NCBI RefSeq assembly: GCF_027257155.1
Contig: NZ_JAPWDU010000002.1
Location: forward strand, 62,001 to 126,000
Length of the DNA: 64,000 bases
Direction of reading: 5' to 3'
Source of the DNA: Cerasicoccus sp. TK19100
Lineage (GTDB): Bacteria > Verrucomicrobiota > Verrucomicrobiia > Opitutales > Cerasicoccaceae
Part shown: piece after piece, positions 18,078 through 25,900 of the stretch
How the letters are laid out: every line of letters begins with the position of its first letter
Position numbering within the stretch: position 1 is the stretch's first letter
Position numbers and translations under genes: made by a program
Notes under the pieces: model-generated
Seen by the model: the letters and a program-made list of their open reading frames with translations, nothing else
Told to the model about the DNA's origin: nothing
Database searches by the model: none

Positions 18078-18790
18078 GATTTCACGCTCCCGGTTTGGTC
18101 TTCGTCCTTGGTGGGGCCGTCTTCCGTGCCGACCAAGTGGCCGTCGCGCACGAGGATAATGGACCGCGCGTGCTGGGCGACCTCCAGGTCGTGGGTGACG
18201 AGGATCAGTGTTTGCCCTTCATCCACGAGTGAGTCGAAAAGCTTCATGACGCGCTCGACGTTTTTGGTGTCGAGGTTGCCCGTAGGTTCGTCGGCCAGGA
18301 TGAGCTTGGGCTCGTTGACCAGTGCGCGGGCGATGGCCACGCGCTGACGCTCACCGCCGGAGAGCTGGCCTGGGCGGTGGCCGACGCGGTGAGACATGCC
18401 CACGCGGTCGAGCGCATCCTTGGCGCGCGCGTCGCTCTTGCGGTCCTTGCGCGCGTAGTCCAGCGGGAGGCGGACGTTTTCCAGCACACTCAGCCGGGGC
18501 AGGAGGTTGAAAGTCTGGAAGACGAAGCCCAGGTGGTTCGCGCGATACCAGGCGCGCTTGGCAGCGCTCAGGCGGGATACGTCCGCGCCGTCGAAAAGCA
18601 TCTTCCCCGAGGTGGGGAAATCCATGAAGCCGAGCAAGTGCATCAGCGTGGACTTGCCGGAGCCGGAGGGGCCAAGCACCGCGGCGTACGAGCCGGCCTC
18701 GATGTCCAGCGTAACGCTGTCGAGCGCCTTCACGGTCTCGTCGCCCATCTTGTAGTGCTTGCTAATTTGCTGGAGTTCGATCAGCGCCAT
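18074..18790 (-). CDS. ABC transporter ATP-binding protein (MacB/LolD type)
   Basis: The 238-residue ATPase has Walker A GPSGSGKSTLM near 40, a Q-loop region with FVFQTFNLLPRLSVLENVRLP, the signature LSGGERQRVAIARAL, Walker B LILADEPTGNLD and the switch His in LVTHD. It is typical of the MacB/LolD branch that works as a mechanotransmitter with an FtsX-fold permease. It is separated by six bases from the adaptor gene and overlaps the permease gene by four bases. Confidence 0.93.
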   Translation of the reverse strand: MALIELQQISKHYKMGDETVKALDSVTLDIEAGSYAAVLGPSGSGKSTLMHLLGFMDFPTSGKMLFDGADVSRLSAAKRAWYRANHLGFVFQTFNLLPRLSVLENVRLPLDYARKDRKSDARAKDALDRVGMSHRVGHRPGQLSGGERQRVAIARALVNEPKLILADEPTGNLDTKNVERVMKLFDSLVDEGQTLILVTHDLEVAQHARSIILVRDGHLVGTEDGPTKDEDQTGSVKS

Positions 18791-18796
18791 GGTTTC

Positions 18797-19885
18797 TCAG
18801 GAATCCGCGGATGGGCCTTCGCCTTCGGGCATGGTCAAGCTGACGACGTCGCCCACCTTCAGGCCGCTTTTGACCTGCACATGGTGGACATCGCTCAGGC
18901 CGGTTTCGACGGGCGTTTTCTCCCACTGGTTCGCGCCCTTTTGCTTGTAGGCGACGAAGCCGTCCTTGGACTTGAAGAGCGCTGTGGGGATGACCACCGG
19001 CACGTCGTGGACTTCATCAATCGGCAAGGTGACGGTGGCGCTGATGCCGGGGCGGATGCGTTCGTCACCGGCTTCGAAGGTAACGAGCACGCGGAAAATG
19101 CGTTCGTTGCCCTCGGTTTCGGCGTAGCTGAAAATCTGCGAAACAACGCCCGAGAATTCTTCCTCCGGCAAGGCATCAAAGGTGACGCGCGCGGGCATGC
19201 CTTCAGATATCTGGTTGATGTCGAGCTCGTTGACTTTGGTGCGCACGTGCAGCTTGAGCAGGTCGTTGATCGTCATGAGCGTGGTGCCCTGGTTGACGGA
19301 TGTCGCCCCGGTGATGACTTGGCCGGGGTTCAAATCGAAGTTACCCACGACGCCCTCATGCGGTGCGCGGATGGTGGTCTTGGCCAGGTTGTCCTTAGCC
19401 TTTTCCAGACGTGCGCGGCGAACTTCCAGCTCGATCTGCATCAGGCCAAGCTCGGTCTTAGCATCGAGGAAGTCTTTTTCGTTGGTGAAGTTTTTGGCGC
19501 GCAAATCCTCAAGCCGGGCATAGTCGCGCTTGGCCTGCTCCAGGCGGAGGTCCTGGGCTTCGAAGAGGCGCTCGGCTTCTTCGAGCTCGGTTTGGCGCTC
19601 GGTTTTTTCAAGCTCCAGCAGGATCTGGCCAGCTTGCACCTTTTGGCCGTCCTTGATCAGAATATTCTCAATGCGGCCAGTGATCTCGGAGCGCACTTCG
19701 GTGGACACCACCGGCTCGACGTAGCCGCCAGCGGTGACGACGTTTTCAATCGAGCCCAGCTCGACCTCGGACGTTTGCGGCGGCTTGGGCTTGGAGTTTT
19801 CAGACTCCTGCTCCAGCCGGTCCCAGGTCCACCAACCACCGGCTGCGAGGAGGGCGAAAAAGATTAACGTGGGGATGTGTTTCAT
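18797..19885 (-). CDS. Periplasmic adaptor subunit (MacA/HlyD-like)
   Basis: The 362-residue product has an N-terminal membrane anchor (IPTLIFFALLAAGGWWTW), the lipoyl half-motifs VVSTEVRSEITGRIENILIK and TTIRAPHEGVVGNFDLNPGQ, a long coiled-coil hairpin between them, and a beta-barrel and membrane-proximal domain with TFEAGDERIRPGISATV. This is the MacA-type adaptor linking an ABC permease to TolC. Its ATG overlaps the stop of the TolC-family gene. Confidence 0.92.
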   Translation of the reverse strand: MKHIPTLIFFALLAAGGWWTWDRLEQESENSKPKPPQTSEVELGSIENVVTAGGYVEPVVSTEVRSEITGRIENILIKDGQKVQAGQILLELEKTERQTELEEAERLFEAQDLRLEQAKRDYARLEDLRAKNFTNEKDFLDAKTELGLMQIELEVRRARLEKAKDNLAKTTIRAPHEGVVGNFDLNPGQVITGATSVNQGTTLMTINDLLKLHVRTKVNELDINQISEGMPARVTFDALPEEEFSGVVSQIFSYAETEGNERIFRVLVTFEAGDERIRPGISATVTLPIDEVHDVPVVIPTALFKSKDGFVAYKQKGANQWEKTPVETGLSDVHHVQVKSGLKVGDVVSLTMPEGEGPSADS

Positions 19886-21792
19886 TGTTCGGTCAGGGCG
19901 CCTTCGTAAGTTTCGGAAAGTGCATTGGGTGATTGGCCGTAGCTCGCGGGCAGCGTCGCCGGCTCATGGTTAAAGGTGTTAAATTCGGGTGCCGGCCAGC
20001 GGTCCTGGCTGAGCGGTTTTACGGGATCGGGCGGCGTTTGCGTTTCGTTGTCGATCTCCTGCCAGTCAAACCCATGGCGCGAGAGCAGGCGCCCATCAAG
20101 GCGGGCGAGCAGCACCACGGCTTCGCGGAGGTCATACAGTGCGGCGAGGTGGCGGAGCTTGGCGTCGTCGTAGTCACGCTGCGCTTCCAACACATTGCGG
20201 AAGTTGGACAAGCCCGCATCGTAGCGTGCGCGCTCTTGCTCAAAGCTTTCCATGTTGAGCCGCAGTGAGGCGCGCGTGGTGGCCAGCCGTTCGCGCCCTG
20301 AGGCGATGGAGCGCCAGGCCAGGCGCAGACGGCGCATCAGCTCTTGTTGAATTTCTGCCAACCGGGTTTCGGCTCGATAGATGTTTCGCGTGGATGTACG
20401 CAAACGGGCTTCCTCGGCGCGCATGCCCCAGGGCATGGAGAACTCCAGGCCAACGTTCCAGTCGTAGCCGCGCGACTCGAAGGCGCTTTGATAGGAGTCT
20501 GTCGCACTTTGTTCGCGGCCCAGCACGCCACCACCGGCAAAGAGATCGAGATCGGGGAGGGTGCTGTTGTTCGCCACGCGGCGGTCGACCTCCAGTTGGT
20601 CAATCAGTTCCAACTGGATCTGGCTTTCCATGTCGCTGGCGAGGGCCCCCGTCACGCTGTCGCGAAACTCGGGCAGCATCGGGTCGTTATCGGGTAGGGG
20701 CTCGACGTCGATCGGGTTCAGTCTCTCGGAATATAAAATCCCCAGGACTGAGCGGAGCCGGTCTTCGGCATTGTCTGCGGCTTCCTGCGCGAGAATCACA
20801 TCTTCGCTGCGCGCGGCCAGTGATGCCTCGGCCTGAAGGACTTCCAAGCGGGTCGCCAGGCCCACGCGTTCACGCTCGGTATTCTCCTCTAATAAAGACT
20901 TGGCGAGACGCAGGTTGGACAAAAACAAAGCTTGGCGTTGGCGCGCCGCCGCCAGATTCCAATACGCGATCTCCACATCCGCAATCAGGTCCAGCACTTC
21001 GCGGCGGACTTCCAGGCGGCTGGCGCGCAGGCCAATTTGTGCCCGGGTAACGGAGGCCAGATTGACCGCCTCGCCAAAGCCCGCGAGCAGCGGCTGGCGC
21101 AAGGTGACGCCCAGGCGCGAAGAGAAATCCGGGTTCAACAGGGCGTTGCTGGAGTTGGTCGTGGCGCGGTTCAGGCGTGTGCCGACCGAGACCTCGGTGC
21201 CCAGCGAAAAGCGTTTGTCGACGCTGACATTGAACTGCTGGTCGGCGTTCACTGCGCGGCCGGAAATGACGCCAGCCAACGAAGTGGAGGGCGGAAACGC
21301 ATCCTCGCCCGCTGTGAGTGAGGCGTTGATCGTTGGGTCAAATGATGCCTCGGCAACCGTGATTGCATCAAGCGAAATGCCAGGGGAATAACGGGTAATG
21401 CTTAGGCCGAGATTTTTTTCAAGTGCCAGATCCACGGACTGCCGCAGCGTGAGATGCATGGGGGCGATGTCGGCGTCGATATCCATGACCAGCGGGCTTT
21501 GTCGTACGAGTTCAAGAATGTCGTAATCCGCCTCCAGGCCTTCGACGTAATCCGGATAAGATTGCGGCGATTCATTCCAGGCATCGAGCGCAGCGCGACC
21601 AAAGTCAGATGAAAAATCGGCACCAGTGGTCTCACTCTCCATCGGTGTCTCAGGAAGCGTCTCGGGCTTAAGCGGATCATCGGCAAACGCCGCATTACAC
21701 GCGCAAAAACTAACAAAAAGTGCAGGCGTGATTTTTATCCAATTTTGCCTTTTGGGGTTATGGTTGGATTGGGCGATGCGCATGGTCGCCAT
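19882..21792 (-). CDS. TolC-family outer-membrane efflux protein
   Basis: TolC-family proteins form the outer-membrane channel of tripartite pumps. From the ATG at 21792 the product has 636 residues with a signal-peptide-like start (WIKITPALFVSFCACNAAFA). Two OEP repeats follow, seen in LRQSVDLALEKNLGLSITRY, RQPLLAGFGEAVNLASVTRA and the later MPWGMRAEEARLRTSTRNIY. The frame stays open 43 codons further upstream, but those residues look unlike an export signal. An alternative ATG lies at 21783. It is the first gene of the MacAB-type operon. The C-terminal 60 residues are an extra Pro/Asn-rich tail. Confidence 0.88.
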   Translation of the reverse strand: MATMRIAQSNHNPKRQNWIKITPALFVSFCACNAAFADDPLKPETLPETPMESETTGADFSSDFGRAALDAWNESPQSYPDYVEGLEADYDILELVRQSPLVMDIDADIAPMHLTLRQSVDLALEKNLGLSITRYSPGISLDAITVAEASFDPTINASLTAGEDAFPPSTSLAGVISGRAVNADQQFNVSVDKRFSLGTEVSVGTRLNRATTNSSNALLNPDFSSRLGVTLRQPLLAGFGEAVNLASVTRAQIGLRASRLEVRREVLDLIADVEIAYWNLAAARQRQALFLSNLRLAKSLLEENTERERVGLATRLEVLQAEASLAARSEDVILAQEAADNAEDRLRSVLGILYSERLNPIDVEPLPDNDPMLPEFRDSVTGALASDMESQIQLELIDQLEVDRRVANNSTLPDLDLFAGGGVLGREQSATDSYQSAFESRGYDWNVGLEFSMPWGMRAEEARLRTSTRNIYRAETRLAEIQQELMRRLRLAWRSIASGRERLATTRASLRLNMESFEQERARYDAGLSNFRNVLEAQRDYDDAKLRHLAALYDLREAVVLLARLDGRLLSRHGFDWQEIDNETQTPPDPVKPLSQDRWPAPEFNTFNHEPATLPASYGQSPNALSETYEGALTEQ

Positions 21793-21979
21793 GCTCAAGC
21801 CGCTTTGTTGGACACGAATAATCCCCGCGGCCTGATTAACCAGGTAGGATGAAAAGCGCTCAAAGTAGGCAGAGAAAGCTGGCAGGAAAAAACGGGACAT
21901 CGAAAACAGTGAAACGGTCAAAACAATGCACGTATCACCAGAAAGCCAGCGATTTCACTGATTTTTCATCCCGAAGGAT

Positions 21980-22020
21980 AAAAAAATTGAGCAGTTGCCT
22001 CTCCGTTTAGCTCGGAGAGG
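21980..22020 (-). terminator. Candidate terminator overlapping the end of the RGG-protein gene
   Basis: On the complement CCTCTCCG (22013-22020) pairs with CGGAGAGG (21998-22005) around a loop that holds the TAA stop. Seven T residues follow after a gap of 11 bases (21980-21986). The gap makes it atypical for an intrinsic terminator. Confidence 0.4.
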
Positions 22021-23842
22021 CTGACTTTTCGCGTTCGATCTCGGACTCAGGCTCGTCGGAAGATCCAGACTCGGTCGATTCTTCGGCAACCTTGGCTTCG
22101 GGCTTGTCGGTTGACTCCTCCGTTGCTTCAGGCTTGGGCTCTTCAGCCTTGGTCGATTCCTCGGCAGGCTCAGCTTTAGCTTCAGGCTCAGCCGGTGTTT
22201 CCGGCTTGGGCTTTTTCTCGCCAGCAGGCTTGTCAGGCTTGGCGCTACTTTCCTCCATCGGGGGCGGCGCAAAGAGACGGCCGTCGCCGTATTCGGTAAC
22301 GTAGCCTTCGGTGACGAGCCAACGCAGGTCGAACATCATCTGACGCAGTTGCGGGTCTTCCAAGTGGTCAACCGCGGGCTTGGCCGGGGCGACTGGCTTG
22401 GCTTCCTTTGCTGGTTGTGCTTCGACCGGTTCTTCCGACTTTGCTTCAGCCTCGGCCTCCGCTTGCTTGGCGGCGCGCTTTTGTTCGTGGGCTTCCACGA
22501 TCTTGGCGGCTTCCTCCTCGGGTACCGACTCAATGTCCGGCGCTTTTTCCTGAGGCGGCTCAATCGTTTTGGCGGAAACATCAATGCCCAGATATTCTTC
22601 GGGCAGTTTGGTGACCTCGATATTCGGGTGCTTTTCGATGAAGTCCATCAGCTCCTGCAGCGACTCGGCAAGGCGGGTCGAGGAATTGCGGAACTTGCGC
22701 TTCACCGCGCAGACGAAGGAGGCACCCTTGGAGCCACGCTTATAGATGGTGAAGTGCATCCGGCGCAAGCGGCCGCGAAGGTTGTTCGCCGTCTCGAGCG
22801 GGAAGCGGGTCTGCTGTTCGCGCCAGCCGTCGATGGAGTCCTTCAGCGGGCCACGGGGCAGCAGCTCAGCCTGTTGGCCGGAGAAGCGTGCCTGATGCGT
22901 GGTGCGAACGATCTCCGCCTTGCGCTTGCTAAGCAGGTAAAATTTGAGCGACTCCAGATTGTCGAAGCTTTCGACAAGTTCGTCCGCGGTCTTGAGCTTG
23001 TAGCGCGTTTCCTTGCGCATCTTTTCCAGCCACTGGTTGACGACTTCTTCGTCGCGGACGGATTCAATGCGCGAGGTAAATTTCTCGAACGGCATGTTGG
23101 GCACGTTCATCGCGTGATGCTCGGTGAGCAGCGATTGGTAGCGATGGTAGTTGGGCGGTCCGATGAGCTCACCAGTCACGCCGCACTTGTTAACCACCGG
23201 GAAGTTACCGCTGGGCGGCTCGGCCTCGACTTCTTCGAGGTCAACGAACTTGTCGAGGTGGTTCTTTAAAACATGGGCGACGGCTTGGTCTTCACTGGAG
23301 AAGGGCAGGCCATCGGGCACGCTGACGTAAAATTCCTGAGGGCCTTCGTCCTTCTTCGGGTGCAGTACGACGACGAAACGGTCGGCCTTTTCCAGGATGA
23401 GGCGTGCGATCTCAAACAGCTCGTAGGTGCGGCAGTTGGAGCGCATCGCGTGGCAGAGGGCCTTAAAGGGAGCATCTTCCGGATAGAACGCCACGTCGAC
23501 AATCGGCTTGAAGGGCGCGCGGGTCTCCTGGCGTCGGTCACCACCACGGGGACCACCGCGACGTTCACCGCGCGGTCCGCCCTGGCGTGGGCCACCGCGG
23601 CTGTCGCGTCGCTCGCCACCGGGCTGATCGCCGCCGAAGTCACGCTTGCGGGGCGGACGGTCGGGCCGTCGATCACGGGACGGGCCTTTGCCGGAGCGTG
23701 CCGATGGCTGCTGCTTATTCTTGCGGGCCTCCGCCGAACGGGCAGCATCGCTCCAGTCAGGACCTATGGAGAGATCCTGTAGTTGACTTAAATCGAGAGA
23801 CAAGGAGTTCTCGGGTTTGGACTTATCAGATGTGTCGGACAT
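22007..23842 (-). CDS. RGG-rich protein of unknown function with acidic/Pro tail
   Basis: I do not recognise the family. The 611-residue product has three parts. Residues 40-110 are an Arg/Gly-rich disordered segment with many RGG, GGPRG and RRD units, as in RNA-binding proteins. Residues 110-425 look folded, with a core containing FYPEDAPFKALCHAMRSNC, PVVNKCGVTGELIGPPNYH and PYNYH-like zinc-finger-style Cys/His spacing that is not convincing. Residues 430-611 are Glu/Pro/Ala/Lys-rich low complexity, interrupted by a short folded-looking segment (LRQMMFDLRWLVTEGYVTEY). No signal peptide is present. A role with RNA or ribosomes is a guess from the RGG segment. Confidence 0.75.
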   Translation of the reverse strand: MSDTSDKSKPENSLSLDLSQLQDLSIGPDWSDAARSAEARKNKQQPSARSGKGPSRDRRPDRPPRKRDFGGDQPGGERRDSRGGPRQGGPRGERRGGPRGGDRRQETRAPFKPIVDVAFYPEDAPFKALCHAMRSNCRTYELFEIARLILEKADRFVVVLHPKKDEGPQEFYVSVPDGLPFSSEDQAVAHVLKNHLDKFVDLEEVEAEPPSGNFPVVNKCGVTGELIGPPNYHRYQSLLTEHHAMNVPNMPFEKFTSRIESVRDEEVVNQWLEKMRKETRYKLKTADELVESFDNLESLKFYLLSKRKAEIVRTTHQARFSGQQAELLPRGPLKDSIDGWREQQTRFPLETANNLRGRLRRMHFTIYKRGSKGASFVCAVKRKFRNSSTRLAESLQELMDFIEKHPNIEVTKLPEEYLGIDVSAKTIEPPQEKAPDIESVPEEEAAKIVEAHEQKRAAKQAEAEAEAKSEEPVEAQPAKEAKPVAPAKPAVDHLEDPQLRQMMFDLRWLVTEGYVTEYGDGRLFAPPPMEESSAKPDKPAGEKKPKPETPAEPEAKAEPAEESTKAEEPKPEATEESTDKPEAKVAEESTESGSSDEPESEIEREKSASPS

Positions 23843-24052
23843 GCGTAGCGCGGCAGCCGGAATTAGTTTTAGTTCAGGAAGAACGTTAGTAGAGGGGATT
23901 GGCGTTTGGCCAATAAAAAAGCGGGTTTCATGCCTGATTCATGCGATTTCATCGCTGAGGGCGAGCAAAAGATGACAACAATATCGAAATTAACTGAAAT
24001 TTTTTGTTGATCCTTTGTGAAAGTGAGCTTTTCTAGCTCTCTTTCCTAGATT

Positions 24053-24138
24053 GCTCAGGTGGTGGAATTGGTAGACACGCTATCTTGAGGGGGTAGTGTC
24101 CTATGGACGTGCGGGTTCGAGTCCCGCCCTGAGCACCA
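24053..24138 (+). tRNA. tRNA-Leu(GAG)
   Basis: A full class II tRNA of 86 bases. The acceptor stem GCTCAGG pairs with CCTGAGC. The D-arm is TGGAATTGGTAGACA. The anticodon stem CTATC/GGTAG holds the loop TTGAGGG, so the anticodon is GAG (leucine, CTC/CTT codons). A short variable arm is TGTCC/GGACG, the T-arm is CGGGTTCGAGTCCCG, and CCA is encoded. tsaE lies 14 bases downstream on the other strand. Confidence 0.96.
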
Positions 24139-24152
24139 TTAATTTTTTAAGT

Positions 24153-24605
24153 TTAATGGTTGGGAGATGGCCGAGAGTTTAAGGCTATGCAGCGATCTTC
24201 GCCGGAAATGCTCAAGTGCAACTGCCACGCGTGATCCAGCCAATAACTTGGCACCTTTTGCGGCCATTCGATGGCGAGTACCCACGGTTCACGCTGGAGG
24301 TCTTCGATCAGCAAGTCTTCGGCGGCATCTGGATTGTCCAGCCGGTAGGCGTCGAGGTGCAGTAGCTGGCGCTTACCTTGATAGACGTTAAGCAGGTTGT
24401 ACGTCGGGCTGGTAACTGGCTGGGTGATACCCCACGCGCGCGCCAGGCCACGAACGAAGGTGCTTTTGCCCGCCCCCAAGTCACCGGTGAGCGCGATGGT
24501 GCTATTGGCGGGGAGCAGCTCGGCCAGTTGGCGCGCGAGGGCCTCGGTGTCTTCCGGCGTGCGGGTGATGACGCCGTTTGATATTTGAGTGAGTAAATCG
24601 TCCAT
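24153..24605 (-). CDS. tsaE: tRNA threonylcarbamoyladenosine synthesis ATPase TsaE
   Basis: TsaE is the small P-loop ATPase that works with TsaB and TsaD to make t6A37 in ANN-decoding tRNAs. The 150-residue product has Walker A ALTGDLGAGKSTFVRGLA near 40, the switch region PVTSPTYNLLNVYQ, the conserved HLDAYRL, and EWPQKVP near residue 114. Size and motif order match the family fully. It ends 14 bases from the tRNA-Leu gene (convergent) and is divergent from the metalloprotease-like gene. Confidence 0.96.
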   Translation of the reverse strand: MDDLLTQISNGVITRTPEDTEALARQLAELLPANSTIALTGDLGAGKSTFVRGLARAWGITQPVTSPTYNLLNVYQGKRQLLHLDAYRLDNPDAAEDLLIEDLQREPWVLAIEWPQKVPSYWLDHAWQLHLSISGEDRCIALNSRPSPNH

Positions 24606-24646
24606 CGGTGTTGACTGAGTGCCTAGGAAAAAGATTCAATGCGCGC

Positions 24647-25789
24647 GTGACGAGACTTTGCTTAATGCTTTGCCTGGGAATGGCGACTGTGTTTGCCGGG
24701 GCGGATTCCCGGGTGTGGACGGATCGCAACGGGCGGCAAGTCGAGGCCGGTCTCCTTAGCCAAACAGAAGAAGCCATTACGATTCGCCGCGACAGCGACG
24801 GGCTTACTTTCACGCTGCCGATTGCTTCCTTGAGCGATGCGGATCAAGCCTATTTGCTTGAGCTGCAAGCGGCCGTGAAGCCCACCGAGCCCGAGAAACC
24901 GTTTGAAGGCCTGGAGTGGCCTCGCCGCGTGAAGCTGCCCGATGATTACGATGTGACCATTGTCAAAGAGGACAACGCGACCAATGAATACATCTATCGC
25001 ACGCCGAATTTTGAGTTTCACTCCGACGTCAAGCTGGCACGCAAGACGGTGCGCGAATTTGGGAAAATATTTGAGACGACCTACGTGGCCATGCAGGCGT
25101 TTCCCCTCGAATGGAAGCCACAACCGCGTGATTCGCATTTCGTGACGCGTCTGTTCGCGGAAAAGGAGGATTACTATGAGGCAGGTGGGATGATCAACTC
25201 GGGCGGTGTTTATATACCGAGCCGTGGGGAAATTCTTACGCCTTTATCGAGCCTGGGCGTGGAAAAGGCGTCTAGCTCCTACACGCTCAGCAAGGACGGC
25301 GATCACTTGACGTTGATTCACGAAATCACGCATCAGGTGCATCATGACTGGTTGAACAAGCTGCCACCGTGGATCGTGGAGGGCATGGCGGTTTACATGG
25401 AAAGCGTGCCGTACGATGACGGCCAGTTCCGCTTCGATCGCCGTGAACTGGAGGATTTCCACCGCCTGCAGCGTGGCGGCGACGTGCTGATGGTGGCCCC
25501 CGATGAGCTGATGACGATGACCTACAGCCAGTGGTCGGCAAACTTCAAGGACTCCCCGGATCGATTGGGCGACTATTACCTTTCAGCATTTTTGCTGTGG
25601 AATTACTTTTTGCACCTGGATGGCGAGGGTGAGGGGCGCCGTGTTTACCAATACTGCCGCGCGGTGGAAAAAGGCTCCAGTGACGAGGAGGCGCGGGCAA
25701 TCCTGCTGGGCGATCGCTCCTACGAAGAGCTGGATAAAGACATCATCGCTGCCTACAAGCGCGAGGGCGTTTCCATCGTCATGTTTTAG
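24647..25789 (+). CDS. Secreted metalloprotease-like protein with SHD1 domain
   Basis: From the GTG at 24647 the product has 380 residues with a signal peptide (CLMLCLGMATVFAGA). Residues 23-75 match the SHD1 pattern (RVWTDRNGRQVEAGLLS, then DGLTFTLPIASLSDAD), common in Planctomycetota and Verrucomicrobiota. A gluzincin-type zinc motif follows: HEITH at 225-229 and a likely third ligand Glu245 in WIVEGMAVYME. This is the arrangement of peptidase MA-like proteins. Substrate unknown. The start is uncertain, since the frame is also open from a GTG at 24608. Confidence 0.72.
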   Translation: MTRLCLMLCLGMATVFAGADSRVWTDRNGRQVEAGLLSQTEEAITIRRDSDGLTFTLPIASLSDADQAYLLELQAAVKPTEPEKPFEGLEWPRRVKLPDDYDVTIVKEDNATNEYIYRTPNFEFHSDVKLARKTVREFGKIFETTYVAMQAFPLEWKPQPRDSHFVTRLFAEKEDYYEAGGMINSGGVYIPSRGEILTPLSSLGVEKASSSYTLSKDGDHLTLIHEITHQVHHDWLNKLPPWIVEGMAVYMESVPYDDGQFRFDRRELEDFHRLQRGGDVLMVAPDELMTMTYSQWSANFKDSPDRLGDYYLSAFLLWNYFLHLDGEGEGRRVYQYCRAVEKGSSDEEARAILLGDRSYEELDKDIIAAYKREGVSIVMF

Positions 25790-25900
25790 CGCCGCCGCGA
25801 GAATCCCGGCACCATGGCAACGACGAAAACGGGGAAAACGCCGTTGACGGCGAACTAATGGTCGCCAAGGGTGTCCCATTCGACAAATCGCCGATTCCCA

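Noticed and set aside
18377-19867. Plus-strand open frame of about 500 residues across the ABC ATPase and adaptor genes
   Set aside because: It is antisense to two genes with complete family motifs and carries no motif of its own.
23879-23935. Terminator-like hairpin upstream of the RGG-protein gene
   Set aside because: ATTGGC/GCCAAT is only six base pairs and the adjacent run is A on the plus strand and precedes the stem on the minus strand, so neither direction gives an intrinsic terminator.
24053-24138. tRNA-Leu as an integration site for a mobile element
   Set aside because: No integrase is nearby and no partial copy of the tRNA 3' end is seen within the following 5 kb. The flanking genes are housekeeping.
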